Assembly (NCBI RefSeq): GCF_021655115.1
Contig: NZ_PPXY01000013.1
Coordinates: 1 to 64,000 of the forward strand
DNA length: 64,000 nucleotides
Origin: Clostridium sp. Cult3
Lineage (GTDB): Bacteria > Bacillota > Clostridia > Tissierellales > Tepidimicrobiaceae
Direction: 5' to 3'
The position numbers were made by a program, and so were the translations under genes. Within the stretch, counting starts at the first letter, position 1. Each line of letters opens with the position of its first letter. The notes under the pieces are model-generated. The model made no database searches and was not told where the DNA came from. It saw nothing but the letters and a program-made list of their open reading frames with translations. Shown piece by piece: positions 8,752 through 18,174 of the stretch.

Positions 8752-9504
8752 ATGATACCTAAATTAGATGTTACAAATTTAAGCTTATCTTATGATAAAG
8801 TAAAGGTGCTAAGTAATATAAATATTATTTTTTCCAAGAAATCAGTTACTGCTCTCATAGGTCCCTCTGGGTGTGGAAAGACAAGTTTTTTAAGATGCTT
8901 AAATAGATTGAATGATACTGTACCGGAGGTTAAAATTAACGGCACTATAAAATTAGACGGATTGGACATATATAAGGATATGGATGAAATAAGTTTAAGA
9001 AAAAACATAGGTATGGTGTTTCAAAAACCAAATCCTTTCCCTATGAGTATATATAATAATGTAGCCTATGGTCCAAAGGTCCATGGAGTAAAAAATAAAA
9101 AAAACTTGGATCACATTGTTGAAAGAAGTTTGAAGAAAGCTTTTTTGTGGGATGAGGTTAAGGATAGATTAAGTAAATCTGCTCTTAGCTTATCAGGAGG
9201 TCAACAACAGCGATTATGTATAGCTAGAGCTTTGGCTGTGGAGCCTGAAGTCATCCTTATGGATGAACCTACTTCTGCTTTGGATCCTATTGCAACAGCT
9301 AAAATAGAGGAGCTAATAATGGAGCTAAAGGGTGAGTATACGGTTATAATGGTCACCCATTCCATGCAGCAGGCAGCGAGGATATCCGATTTTACTGGAT
9401 TTTTTCTGTTAGGAAATCTGGTGGAGTATAAGGAGACAAAAGAACTGTTTAACAACCCTGATGATGACAGGACAAAGGGATATATCAATGGGGTATTTGG
9501 CTAA
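8752..9504 (+). CDS. pstB: Phosphate ABC transporter ATP-binding protein
   Basis: Powers phosphate import by ATP hydrolysis at the inner face of the membrane. Walker [10 protein letters not shown] is at residues 38-46, the ABC signature LSGGQQQR at 147-154, Walker B ILMDEP at 168-173, and the switch histidine is in VTHSMQQA. The length of 250 residues is standard. phoU, which normally follows pstB, is not here: a terminator comes directly after the stop codon. Confidence 0.96.
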   Translation: MIPKLDVTNLSLSYDKVKVLSNINIIFSKKSVTALIGPSGCGKTSFLRCLNRLNDTVPEVKINGTIKLDGLDIYKDMDEISLRKNIGMVFQKPNPFPMSIYNNVAYGPKVHGVKNKKNLDHIVERSLKKAFLWDEVKDRLSKSALSLSGGQQQRLCIARALAVEPEVILMDEPTSALDPIATAKIEELIMELKGEYTVIMVTHSMQQAARISDFTGFFLLGNLVEYKETKELFNNPDDDRTKGYINGVFG

Positions 9505-9528
9505 AAGGCATATTAAATGCCTTTTTTT
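9503..9528 (+). terminator. Terminator of pstSCAB
   Basis: AAAGGCAT (9504-9511) pairs with ATGCCTTT (9517-9524), followed by a T run. It begins inside the pstB stop codon and closes the operon. Confidence 0.85.
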
Positions 9529-9610
9529 AGTTATAAAATTTCTTATTTATGAAAAACTATATTATATAAGAACTTGATTAGCAAATAAATTTAGGCTGGG
9601 AGGTATGACT

Positions 9611-10081
9611 ATGAAAAGAAAAGGCATATATATAATAAGGATTGTTTTAATCTTCATGGTGTTTAGTGTATTATTAGTAGGTTGCAAGGTCAATGATGAT
9701 ATTGGAAAGGAAGAGGTAGAAGATGAGATAAGCATAGGAGTAGGGGGAAAAGATTATGATATATTGTCTCGTTCTGAAAACATATCTAATATAGTGGTAG
9801 ATTTGTATGGCATAGATAATGCATCTTCTATTATATTTAATGATGTAGTTGTAGTAGCCGTTGAAATGGCACAGGATACGACTTTTAATGATGATGTAAA
9901 GGAGATGATAATCAATGCAGTATTAGAAAACGATACTATGATAAGGCAAGTGCTTATAACGGATAATAAAAAGGTATTTGATCAAATTGAAAAGATTATA
10001 GAATCCTTAATGAATGGAAAAAACTATGATGAACATATAAAGGAGATAAACGGAATAATAGAAAGGTTGAAAAAAGAGTAA
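9611..10081 (+). CDS. YhcN/YlaJ-type sporulation lipoprotein
   Basis: A small predicted lipoprotein: signal peptide with lipobox LLVGC (Cys25) and about 130 mature residues. The pattern ISNIVVDLYGIDNASSIIFN followed by DVVVVAVEMA resembles the YhcN/YlaJ family, whose members sit in the inner spore membrane or cortex region and help germination. I chose ATG at 9611 because GGGAGG at 9598-9603 is 7 bases upstream; ATG at 9605 is too close. It stands alone between two terminators, so it is a single-gene unit. Family assignment is from pattern only. Confidence 0.7.
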   Translation: MKRKGIYIIRIVLIFMVFSVLLVGCKVNDDIGKEEVEDEISIGVGGKDYDILSRSENISNIVVDLYGIDNASSIIFNDVVVVAVEMAQDTTFNDDVKEMIINAVLENDTMIRQVLITDNKKVFDQIEKIIESLMNGKNYDEHIKEINGIIERLKKE

Positions 10082-10083
10082 AT

Positions 10084-10114
10084 AAAAACCCGTCATATGA
10101 CCGGGTTTTTATTT
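10084..10114 (+). terminator. Terminator after the YhcN-like gene
   Basis: AAAAACCCG-TCAT pairs with ATGA-CCGGGTTTTT with one bulged base; the T run and ATTT follow. It starts 2 bases after the stop codon. Confidence 0.85.
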
Positions 10115-10184
10115 ATATGAATTATATTAGTATAGAAAATTTAAAAGGGTATCATAAAATATAAACCATAAGGAGGGAAAATAG

Positions 10185-11438
10185 TTGAATTTAGCATTGA
10201 GGAGGATAAACATTGAAAAAGGGATAAACTTAAATTTAGTCCACGAGGATAAATTTGACATCAATCTTCTTAGCATTTATTTTGTATTATCCTTGGATAG
10301 AAAAGATGTAACTAAAAACGCTTTGTTGCCATTAGTATTAGAAAGGTGTGCTAGAAGTTCTATAGTACAAAAAAAACTAGAAAAAACCCATAATTCAAAT
10401 GTAGGTATAAGAATAATAAAAGAGGGGGAGAAACAAATAATCAGTTTTACTGCTAAAGGGCCACGGTTTAACAAACTACAAGATAAAATGGTCATGATGG
10501 AATTGATAGATATATTAAAGTCATTAATCTGTACTCCCTATTCTACAGATGATATATTTAGTCAGCAATTTGTATCTAGAGAAAAGGAGAACTTAAAGAA
10601 AATCATAGAGGATAGAAGGATAAACAAAGAAATTTATGTTAAGGAACGTTGTATTGAAGAGATGTATAGAAATGAAAAATTTAGTATCCATCCCCTTGGA
10701 TATATAGAAGATTTAGACAAAATTGATAACGTAACTCTCTATAAACATTATAAAGAAATACTAGATAAAGCAATGATAGAAATATTTTATATTGGTGATT
10801 TAGATGATCATCTAGTAGAATATATAATAGATAGTTTTAAATACAAGCGGGATAGTGTTATGGAACTTTCTAGGGAGTCTGTTACTGGGAACGTGCAGAT
10901 TAAAAACATGGTATATGAGCACTTAGACCTAGATCCAGGATGGCTAGTAATCGGATATAGAAGTGGAATACCTTATGAAGATATTTTATATAATGGGTTG
11001 GAGGTAGGCAGTTATATACTAGGTGGTGGTCCAAATTCCAAGCTCTTTAAAATGGTTAGAGAAAAAGATATTGCTCATAATATGAATTGTAAGTTATATA
11101 AACATAAATCTCTAATGTTAATCAATGGGAGGGTTAATTCTGAAGATTTTCAGAAGATAATAGCAGGAATTAGAACTGAAATAGATAATTTAAAAAAAGG
11201 ATCTTTCACCAAGGAGGACATGAATATATCAAAACAATCCATTAAAGCTAGTATTAAATCTATGTACGAGGATAAGCTTTTGTTTTCAGACTTTTTACTC
11301 GGCAGAATACTGATTGAAGATGGAAGATCCTTGGATGAAACATTGATGGAAATAGATAGGGTTAGTAAGGATGAGATAGTAGAAGCATCAAAGAGTATCA
11401 AAGCAGATACTATATACTTTCATGGGAAACCTATATAA
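10185..11438 (+). CDS. yfmF: M16 peptidase-like protein, YfmF type (inactive subunit)
   Basis: A 417-residue protein with the two-lobed M16 fold pattern: an N-terminal domain, then a C-terminal domain with GGGPNSKLFKMVREKDIAH, the usual GG..S.LF..VRE motif of M16 proteins. The zinc motif HxxEH expected near the N-terminus is lost (the region reads ALLPLVLERC), so this is the non-catalytic partner type, like YfmF of Bacillus. YfmF/YfmH is linked there to processing of EF-P modification. The usual neighbour yfmH, the catalytic subunit, is not here. TTG at 10185 follows AAGGAGGG. Confidence 0.75.
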   Translation: MNLALRRINIEKGINLNLVHEDKFDINLLSIYFVLSLDRKDVTKNALLPLVLERCARSSIVQKKLEKTHNSNVGIRIIKEGEKQIISFTAKGPRFNKLQDKMVMMELIDILKSLICTPYSTDDIFSQQFVSREKENLKKIIEDRRINKEIYVKERCIEEMYRNEKFSIHPLGYIEDLDKIDNVTLYKHYKEILDKAMIEIFYIGDLDDHLVEYIIDSFKYKRDSVMELSRESVTGNVQIKNMVYEHLDLDPGWLVIGYRSGIPYEDILYNGLEVGSYILGGGPNSKLFKMVREKDIAHNMNCKLYKHKSLMLINGRVNSEDFQKIIAGIRTEIDNLKKGSFTKEDMNISKQSIKASIKSMYEDKLLFSDFLLGRILIEDGRSLDETLMEIDRVSKDEIVEASKSIKADTIYFHGKPI

Positions 11439-11521
11439 ATGGATAGTAAACTATATAGGTAAAATATACAATTTGTGCTATACTTATAAGTACTGATAAG
11501 AATAAGGGAAGGTGACGAAGG

Positions 11522-12253
11522 ATGAATCCTGTAGCATTTGAAATTTTTGGCATAAAGGTTATGTGGTATGGTATATTAATATCTATTGGGGTGGTATTGG
11601 GAACTGTTTTGGCGTTAAGAGAGGCCGAAAGAATAGGGATTGGAGAAGATAACCTAATAGATTTACTATTGTATGCAATTCCCTTAGCTTTGATTGGTGC
11701 TCGAATTTACTATGTGGCTTTTACTTGGGATTATTATAGGGAAAACTTAAAGGAGATATTTCACTTTAGGGGTGGTGGTCTGGCTATTCATGGAGCAATT
11801 ATAGCTGGTATTATTGTAGCGGTGATGTTTGCTCGGAAGAGGAATTTGGATTTCTGGAAAATTGCCGATGCCTGTGCTCCAAGTTTAGCACTAGGTCAAG
11901 CCATAGGCCGCTGGGGAAATTACATAAATCAGGAAGCTTATGGAACTGCCACAGATCTACCCTGGGGTATAATGGTAGATGGAATAAAAGTTCATCCTAC
12001 ATTCCTATATGAGTCCATAGGAGACTTTACAATTTTTGTATTTTTAATATGGTATAGGAGAAATAAGCCAAAAGTTTCTGGTGAAGTATTTCTATTGTAT
12101 CTAATACTGTATTCCAGCATAAGATTTTTTATAGAAGGTTTGAGAACAGATAGTTTAATGGTGGGACCTTTACGAGTGGCTCAGTTGGTCAGTGTTATAG
12201 GGATTGTCATACCGCTGATTTATTTTAACATGAGGAGAAAAGGAAAGGAATAA
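11522..12253 (+). CDS. lgt: Prolipoprotein diacylglyceryl transferase
   Basis: Transfers diacylglycerol from phosphatidylglycerol to the lipobox cysteine of prelipoproteins at the membrane. It shows the catalytic RGGGLAIHGAI segment, the Lgt signature GRWGNYINQEAYG and HPTFLYES, with about seven membrane helices in 243 residues. It would process PstS and the YhcN-like lipoprotein nearby. An extended -10 (TGC-TATACT, 11476-11484) upstream may be its promoter. The gap to yfmF is 83 bases. Confidence 0.95.
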   Translation: MNPVAFEIFGIKVMWYGILISIGVVLGTVLALREAERIGIGEDNLIDLLLYAIPLALIGARIYYVAFTWDYYRENLKEIFHFRGGGLAIHGAIIAGIIVAVMFARKRNLDFWKIADACAPSLALGQAIGRWGNYINQEAYGTATDLPWGIMVDGIKVHPTFLYESIGDFTIFVFLIWYRRNKPKVSGEVFLLYLILYSSIRFFIEGLRTDSLMVGPLRVAQLVSVIGIVIPLIYFNMRRKGKE

Positions 12254-12314
12254 TATTTGAGAGTATGTGAATCTAGATGAGTAGTATCTGTTGATTAACA
12301 ACATATAGTAGGGT

Positions 12315-12357
12315 AAAAAGGATTTCCTTGTAAGGAGGGAGTCTTTTTTATTTTTTT
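12315..12357 (+). terminator. Possible terminator between lgt and mraZ
   Basis: An imperfect hairpin: AAAAAG at 12315 can pair with CTTTTT at 12343, with an inner CCTT/AAGG pairing. T-rich sequence follows. It is weaker than the other terminators in the window. Confidence 0.4.
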
Positions 12358-12488
12358 GTATATATCTGTATATAAATATGGAAAATAGCATTGAAAAAAG
12401 ATGAATTTTGTAAAATGAGACTAAAGAACTATAAAAATTTTTTAAAATTATAGAAGGATTTCGTGAAATGGTATAGAATTAATAATAT

Positions 12489-12518
12489 GTGGGGTAAAGT
12501 GGTAAGAAGTGGGGTAAT
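12489..12518 (+). promoter_or_regulatory. MraZ operator: three 10-bp direct repeats
   Basis: Three consecutive units, GTGGGGTAAA, GTGGTAAGAA and GTGGGGTAAT, start at 12489, 12499 and 12509. Each is exactly 10 bp, one helical turn. MraZ of several phyla binds TGGG/GTGG boxes repeated every 10 bp just before its own gene, so this is very probably the autoregulatory site of the dcw operon. It lies 27 bases before the mraZ start codon. Confidence 0.8.
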
Positions 12519-12544
12519 TTATACATAAAGGTGGAGTGAGTGGT

Positions 12545-12976
12545 ATGTTCATTGGAGAATACCAACATACAGTTGATGATAAGGGAAGATTAATAGTGCC
12601 ATCTAAATTCAGGGAAGATCTAGGTTCTGATTTTATCATGACCAAAGGTCTTGATAATTGCCTTTTTGTATATCCCAAAGGTGAGTGGATGGTATTAGAA
12701 GGGAAATTAAGGGCTTTACCTCTTACCAATAGGGATGCAAGAGCTTTTGTAAGGTTTTTCTTTGCAGGAGCTTCAGAATGTACTTTAGATAAGCAAGGCC
12801 GAGTTCTTATACCTGGCAATTTAAGAGAACACGCAAGGCTGTTGAAGGATGCCGTAATTATTGGCGTTTCTACTAGAATTGAAATCTGGAGTAAGGAAGA
12901 GTGGGATAGTTACAACGATGATGATAGTTTGAGCTATGATAAGATTGCTGAAAAAATGGCTGAATTAGGAATTTAA
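12545..12976 (+). CDS. mraZ: Transcriptional regulator MraZ
   Basis: DNA-binding regulator at the head of division and cell-wall clusters. Two AbrB-like repeats are visible: [23 protein letters not shown] at the N-terminus and [20 protein letters not shown] in the second half, each with the DxxGR core. ATG at 12545 gives the classical MFIGEY start and 143 residues, with AAAGGTGGAG at 12527-12535 as ribosome site; an in-frame GTG at 12536 overlaps that site. Its own candidate operator lies just upstream. Confidence 0.95.
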   Translation: MFIGEYQHTVDDKGRLIVPSKFREDLGSDFIMTKGLDNCLFVYPKGEWMVLEGKLRALPLTNRDARAFVRFFFAGASECTLDKQGRVLIPGNLREHARLLKDAVIIGVSTRIEIWSKEEWDSYNDDDSLSYDKIAEKMAELGI

Positions 12977-12995
12977 GAGGACAGGAGTGAAGAAT

Positions 12996-13928
12996 TTGAA
13001 TTTTGAACATACACCAGTATTGTTAAAAGAGGCTATAGATGGATTAAAGATACGGGAAGATGGAATATATGTAGACGGGACTTTAGGTGGTGCTGGTCAC
13101 TCCCTGGAAATAGCAAATAGATTGACAAAGGGAAAGTTGATAGGAATAGATCAGGATATAAATGCTATTACTAAGGCAAAGGAAGTGCTAAGGGACCATT
13201 CAGATAAGGTTATATTTGTACACGATAATTACGTAAACATTGATAGCATATTATCTAATTTAGGAATGGGAAAAGTTGATGGAATATTGCTGGACATAGG
13301 AGTATCTTCTCATCAGTTAGATGAAAAGACTAGGGGATTTTCCTATCATAAAGAAGCCCCATTAGATATGAGAATGGATACAACCCAAGAATTTTCTGCA
13401 TGGGATGTGGTAAATACCTATTCCCAAAGTGAATTGGAAAGGGTAATTTGGGACTATGGCGAGGAGAGATGGGCTAGGAGAATTGCCCAATTCATAGTGG
13501 AGGATAGGAAGACAAAAAGCATAGATACTACATTACAATTGGTTGATACTATTAAGAAAGCTATACCCAAAAAGGTAAGAATGGAGGGACATCATCCTGC
13601 TAAAAGGACTTTCCAGGCTATAAGAATAGAAGTAAATAGAGAACTAGATGTATTAAAGATGAGCATACCTAAGATGAATGGGGTACTCAAGGAAGGTGGA
13701 CGTATGTGTATTATTACTTTCCACTCATTGGAAGATCGTATTGTAAAAGAAACTTTTAGGGAATTAAATAAGGATTGTATTTGTCCACCAGAGATACCGA
13801 TATGCGTTTGTGATAAGAAGAAAGAATTAGAAATAGTAACTAAAAAACCAATTACACCTAGCGATGAAGAAATCGAAAAAAATCCACGTGCAAGAAGCTC
13901 AAAGTTAAGGATTGCTGAAAGAGTTTGA
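12996..13928 (+). CDS. rsmH: 16S rRNA (cytosine-1402-N4)-methyltransferase
   Basis: Methylates N4 of C1402 in the 16S rRNA P site. SAM-binding GTLGGAGHS lies near residues 31-39, with [15 protein letters not shown] and the [16 protein letters not shown] segment typical of RsmH. TTG at 12996 yields the usual [10 protein letters not shown] start, with AGGAG at 12983-12987 as ribosome site 8 bases away; GTG at 12987 is the alternative. The protein is 310 residues. It sits between mraZ and ftsL, the canonical dcw order. Confidence 0.95.
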   Translation: MNFEHTPVLLKEAIDGLKIREDGIYVDGTLGGAGHSLEIANRLTKGKLIGIDQDINAITKAKEVLRDHSDKVIFVHDNYVNIDSILSNLGMGKVDGILLDIGVSSHQLDEKTRGFSYHKEAPLDMRMDTTQEFSAWDVVNTYSQSELERVIWDYGEERWARRIAQFIVEDRKTKSIDTTLQLVDTIKKAIPKKVRMEGHHPAKRTFQAIRIEVNRELDVLKMSIPKMNGVLKEGGRMCIITFHSLEDRIVKETFRELNKDCICPPEIPICVCDKKKELEIVTKKPITPSDEEIEKNPRARSSKLRIAERV

Positions 13929-13956
13929 GTTCTAAAACAAAGGGGGTAAGAATAAA

Positions 13957-14421
13957 TTGTTAGTAGCTAAAAAGGATTTGGAATATTACCATACAGAAGA
14001 GATACAACCTCAGGAAGAACAGAAAAGAAGAACAAAACCTAGAAGAAAGAGAAAATCTAAAGCTGCATCTAAACTGTCTGCTATAGGCATATCCATGGTT
14101 GTATTGGCTATTTGTTTGTTTATATTATATGGGTATACCAATATTACAAAGATTAGGTTAGAAATTACGGAACTAGAGAAACATAAGGCAGAACTGATGA
14201 AGGAAAAAGAGGATTTAGTAGCAGAATTAGTGGCTGTTAAAAGTTCTACTAGGATTGAGGAGGAGGCAATGGTTAAACTGGGCATGGATTATGCTACAGA
14301 AGAGCAAATAGTATATGTAGATGTTAGAGATACGGATTTAGAAGCTGAAGATACAACAGATGAGGCTATGTTATTGTCACATTTTAAAAAAATATTTAGT
14401 TTAATGTCAAGTCTGTTTTAG
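13957..14421 (+). CDS. ftsL: FtsL-like cell division protein
   Basis: Small bitopic division protein. It has a charged cytoplasmic N-terminus of about 40 residues with runs of Lys/Arg, one membrane helix at about 43-63, and a heptad-rich coiled coil (ITELEKHKAELMKEKEDLVAE) outside the membrane that would pair with DivIC and DivIB. Sequence conservation is low in this family; position between rsmH and the penicillin-binding protein gene is the main support. The acidic C-terminal tail of about 40 residues is longer than usual. TTG at 13957 follows AAAGGGGGT. Confidence 0.8.
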   Translation: MLVAKKDLEYYHTEEIQPQEEQKRRTKPRRKRKSKAASKLSAIGISMVVLAICLFILYGYTNITKIRLEITELEKHKAELMKEKEDLVAELVAVKSSTRIEEEAMVKLGMDYATEEQIVYVDVRDTDLEAEDTTDEAMLLSHFKKIFSLMSSLF

Positions 14422-14433
14422 GAGGTTTTGATA

Positions 14434-16599
14434 TTGGTTGCACCTAGTAATGCTTCGAAAAAAAGATTGGTATTTGTGTTTGTAATAGTATTAATAGCAA
14501 TATTGGCACTGATTATTAGATTAGGGTATATACAAATAGTTACTGGGGAAGAATTGAAAAAGGGTGCTTTGGAACAGTGGACTAGAGGTATTGAAATCAA
14601 ATCTAAAAGAGGAATCATATACGATAAAAATGGTAAAAAGCTAGCTATTAGCGTTAGTTCCTATACTGTATGGGCCAGTCCAGCAGATGTAGAAGATCCT
14701 AAAGATACGGCTAAAAAGGTTGCTGAAGTTTTAGATATGGATGAAAACTTAGTATATGAGAAGATAACCAAAAAGGTAGATGCAGAAAAGATAAAGCAAT
14801 GGATATCCAAAGAGGAGGCAAAGGAATTAAGAAATTTAAAACTATCGGGAATTAATGTAGTTGATGATAATAAGAGATTTTATCCTTATGAGGATTTTGC
14901 ATCCTATATATTAGGCTTTACTAATATAGACAATGATGGATTATATGGAATAGAAAAGACTTATGATAAGTATCTGTCTGGTAGCCCGGGAAGATGGATT
15001 AAAACTACTGATGCTAGTGGAAAACAGATGCCCTATGATGGAGAAAAGGTATTTGAGGCTCAAGATGGATTAAATGTGGTCTTAACAATTGATGAAACTA
15101 TCCAACATTTTGCAGAAAAGGCTGCTATGGAATCTATAATTACTACTAAGGCTAAAAATGTTTCTATAATTATCATGGAGCCAAAAACTGGAGACATATT
15201 GGCTATGGCAAATTTACCACAGTACAATCCCAATAGTCCTAGGGAACCATTAGATGAGATGAAAAAAGATGAGTGGAGGGATTTGCCTATAGATGAATTA
15301 GAAAAAAGATGGTATGATATGTGGAGGAACTTTGCCATTAATGATGCTTATGAACCTGGTTCTACATTTAAGACCATCGTAGCAGCAGCAGCTATTGAAG
15401 AAAATATCGCAAGCATTGATTCCAATTTTTATTGTAATGGGTTTATTAGAGATATTCCAGGTGCTTTATTAAAATGTTCTAGATGGTACAACCCCCATGG
15501 ACCACAAACCCTAAAGGAAGGAATGGAAAATTCCTGTAATGTGGTTTTCGTGGATTTAGGTAGAAAATTGGGAAAAGAGAAGTTTTATAAGTATATAAAG
15601 GCTTTTGGATTCGGAGAGCCTACTGGTATTGAATTAACTGGGGAACAAGGTGGAATTATACCCTATAGTACGGATATTATAAAAGAAGTAAACTTAGCAA
15701 CTATGTCCTATGGACATGGAATAGCTGTGACACCTATACAATTGGTAAATGCAATATCTGCCATAGCTAATGGTGGAAATTTAATGGAACCAAGACTGGT
15801 ATCCCATCTAGTTGATAATGAAGGTAATGTGGTCATGGTTAATGAACCAAAGATCAAAAGACAGGTAATATCTAAGAGTACATCGGATATTATGTTAGAT
15901 ATGATGGAATCAGTAGTGATGAAAGGTACTGGTACAAATGCTTATGTTCCAGGGTATAGGGTAGCTGGAAAAACTGGGACTGCTCAGAAGATAATAGATG
16001 GGAAATATGCACCTGGTAAATATATTGGTTCATTTGTAGCTGTAGCCCCAGCTGATGATCCCCAAATAGCTCTATTGGTTATAGTAGATGAACCCCAAGG
16101 AGTATATTATGGGGGAAGTGTAGCTGCACCAGTGGCAGGGAAGATAATAGAAGAAACTTTAAATTATCTGGAGATAAAGCCAGAGTTTACAGAAGAAGAG
16201 AAAGAGCAATTTGACTATATAGAGGAAGTTCCTGACGTAAGAAATAAGACTATTGAAGAAGCAGGAAGGATATTGATGGAACATGGATTTAAATATACTA
16301 CTGACTCCTGTAATATCTCAGAAAAATCCAAGGTAATAGATCAATTTCCATTACCTGGGACAGAAGTGTCCAATGGTTCCATAATAGATCTATATCTAAA
16401 TGAGGATCAAGAAACTCAAAAAAAGATAATAATGCCAGATTTAATGGGAAAATCTAGGGAAGATGTGATCAAAATATTAGAAGGTTTAAATTTAAAATAT
16501 CATTTTAAAGGTGAAGGTAATGCAATAGAACAAAATCCAGAGCCAGGAACAGAAGTTGATATAAATTCCAATGTGGAAGTTGAATTTTCTAACCGATAA
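14434..16599 (+). CDS. spoVD: Penicillin-binding transpeptidase with two PASTA domains (SpoVD/PBP2B type)
   Basis: Class B PBP that cross-links septal or spore-cortex peptidoglycan. An N-terminal membrane helix is followed by a dimerisation domain, then the transpeptidase domain with SxxK at Ser310 (EPGSTFK), SxN as SCN at 367-369, and KTG in VAGKTGTAQK. Two C-terminal PASTA domains begin near EEVPDVRNKTIEEAG and IIMPDLMGKSREDV. Bacillus SpoVD has one PASTA and PBP2B two; only one such gene is present here, so it may serve both division and sporulation. TTG at 14434 is 8 bases after AGGAGG (14420-14425), while TTG 14428 is too close. Confidence 0.88.
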   Translation: MVAPSNASKKRLVFVFVIVLIAILALIIRLGYIQIVTGEELKKGALEQWTRGIEIKSKRGIIYDKNGKKLAISVSSYTVWASPADVEDPKDTAKKVAEVLDMDENLVYEKITKKVDAEKIKQWISKEEAKELRNLKLSGINVVDDNKRFYPYEDFASYILGFTNIDNDGLYGIEKTYDKYLSGSPGRWIKTTDASGKQMPYDGEKVFEAQDGLNVVLTIDETIQHFAEKAAMESIITTKAKNVSIIIMEPKTGDILAMANLPQYNPNSPREPLDEMKKDEWRDLPIDELEKRWYDMWRNFAINDAYEPGSTFKTIVAAAAIEENIASIDSNFYCNGFIRDIPGALLKCSRWYNPHGPQTLKEGMENSCNVVFVDLGRKLGKEKFYKYIKAFGFGEPTGIELTGEQGGIIPYSTDIIKEVNLATMSYGHGIAVTPIQLVNAISAIANGGNLMEPRLVSHLVDNEGNVVMVNEPKIKRQVISKSTSDIMLDMMESVVMKGTGTNAYVPGYRVAGKTGTAQKIIDGKYAPGKYIGSFVAVAPADDPQIALLVIVDEPQGVYYGGSVAAPVAGKIIEETLNYLEIKPEFTEEEKEQFDYIEEVPDVRNKTIEEAGRILMEHGFKYTTDSCNISEKSKVIDQFPLPGTEVSNGSIIDLYLNEDQETQKKIIMPDLMGKSREDVIKILEGLNLKYHFKGEGNAIEQNPEPGTEVDINSNVEVEFSNR

Positions 16600-16612
16600 G
16601 AGTAGTATTATT

Positions 16613-16639
16613 AAGGGGCGACTTTTGGAGTTGCCTTTT
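16613..16639 (+). terminator. Hairpin between spoVD and murE
   Basis: AAGGGGCGAC (16613-16622) pairs with GTTGCCTTTT (16630-16639), including G-U pairs, and TTTTAATT follows. It is a moderate terminator inside the cluster, so it may only reduce downstream transcription. Confidence 0.5.
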
Positions 16640-16677
16640 AATTAATTTAATTAACTAAAATGAAAGCAGGTGCAGAC

Positions 16678-18144
16678 TTGAAACTTAAAGATTTGATAGA
16701 GGGTCATAAACTAGAGATTATAAAGGGTGATACGGATATCAATATTACAGGGATAGAACATGACTCTAGAAAAATACAAAAAGATAATATGTTCATAGCA
16801 ATTCAGGGCTTTACGGTAGATGGCCATGATTATATTGATGAGGCAGTGGAAAATGGAGCTAGCTCAGTTTTAGTTGAAAAGGCTATAGAAGTTGAAAAAG
16901 AGGGTGTTACTGTCATAAGGGTAGATGATACCCTATTATCTTTAGCTAGATTCTCCTCCTTATTCTATGGAGAACCTTCAAAAGAACTAAACCTAGTGGG
17001 AATTACAGGAACAAATGGAAAAACCTCAATTACATATCTAATAAGAAATATATTTGAGGTTTGTCATGAGAAGACAGGGATAATTGGTACTATGGGCACA
17101 CTTATCGATGACAGGATAGTGGATAATATAAATACAACTCCTGAATCATCTTTAATACAAAGATATTTAAGGGAAATGGTGGACAAAAATACTAAATATT
17201 GTGTTATGGAGGTTTCCTCCCACTCTTTGGATTTAAAAAGAGTAGAATATATGGCCTTTCAAGTAGGTATATTTTCTAATCTGACGGAAGACCATTTGGA
17301 TTATCATAAGAATATGGAAAATTATTATAAAAGCAAACTAAGACTATTTAATAAGACCAGTGGATGCAATATCATCAACATAGATGATAAATATGGAAAC
17401 AGAATTTTGGAGGATTTAGAAAACAATATACCAATAATAACCTATGGAATAGTTAGGGAATGTGATGTATATGCAACTAACATAGTTTGTCATACTAAGG
17501 GTGTGAAGTTTGTATTAAATAGCCCTAAAGGTTCCATTCCTATTGAGCTAAATCTACTAGGTAGATTTAATGTATATAATGCTTTAGCAGCAGCAGCTTG
17601 TGCCATATTTTATAATGTGGATTTACCTAGTATAAAAAAGGGCCTTGAGTCCATCAATGGTATCAAAGGAAGATTTGAACCGGTACCCATAGATGAAGAT
17701 TATAATGTTATTATTGACTTTGCTCATACTCCTGATGGGTTAGAAAAGGTATTAACCACTATAGACCAATTTGCAGAAGGAAGAATAATTGTTATCTTTG
17801 GTGCCGGAGGCAACCGGGATAAAACTAAAAGACCTATAATGGGAGAAACGGTAGCAAGGCATGCAGATTTGTGTATAGTGACATCAGATAATCCAAGACA
17901 TGAGGATCCAGATATGATTATAAAGGATATAATAGTAGGGGTGGAAAAGGCAAAGGGTGAATATATTGCAATTACGGACAGGAAAGAAGCTATAAGGTAT
18001 GCCCTGTCAAATGCTAAACCAAAGGACACCATATTATTAGCTGGAAAAGGTCATGAAACTTATACTATAATTAAAGATGAGATTATTCCCTTTGACGAAA
18101 AACAGATAGTATTAGACATACTAGAAGATATGAAAAAATACTAG
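16678..18144 (+). CDS. murE: UDP-MurNAc-Ala-Glu:meso-diaminopimelate ligase
   Basis: Adds the third residue of the peptidoglycan stem peptide. ATP-binding GITGTNGKTSITYLI is near residue 105, and the C-terminal domain carries DNPRHEDP, the DNPR motif that selects meso-diaminopimelate over lysine. TTG at 16678 gives the usual MKLKDLIEG start with GCAGG 7 bases upstream; ATG at 16660 would place six extra residues across the ribosome site. The protein is 488 residues. murF, normally next, is missing and mraY follows. Confidence 0.95.
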   Translation: MKLKDLIEGHKLEIIKGDTDINITGIEHDSRKIQKDNMFIAIQGFTVDGHDYIDEAVENGASSVLVEKAIEVEKEGVTVIRVDDTLLSLARFSSLFYGEPSKELNLVGITGTNGKTSITYLIRNIFEVCHEKTGIIGTMGTLIDDRIVDNINTTPESSLIQRYLREMVDKNTKYCVMEVSSHSLDLKRVEYMAFQVGIFSNLTEDHLDYHKNMENYYKSKLRLFNKTSGCNIINIDDKYGNRILEDLENNIPIITYGIVRECDVYATNIVCHTKGVKFVLNSPKGSIPIELNLLGRFNVYNALAAAACAIFYNVDLPSIKKGLESINGIKGRFEPVPIDEDYNVIIDFAHTPDGLEKVLTTIDQFAEGRIIVIFGAGGNRDKTKRPIMGETVARHADLCIVTSDNPRHEDPDMIIKDIIVGVEKAKGEYIAITDRKEAIRYALSNAKPKDTILLAGKGHETYTIIKDEIIPFDEKQIVLDILEDMKKY

Positions 18145-18174
18145 TAGCAATATATACGAGAGAGGAGAAGACAT

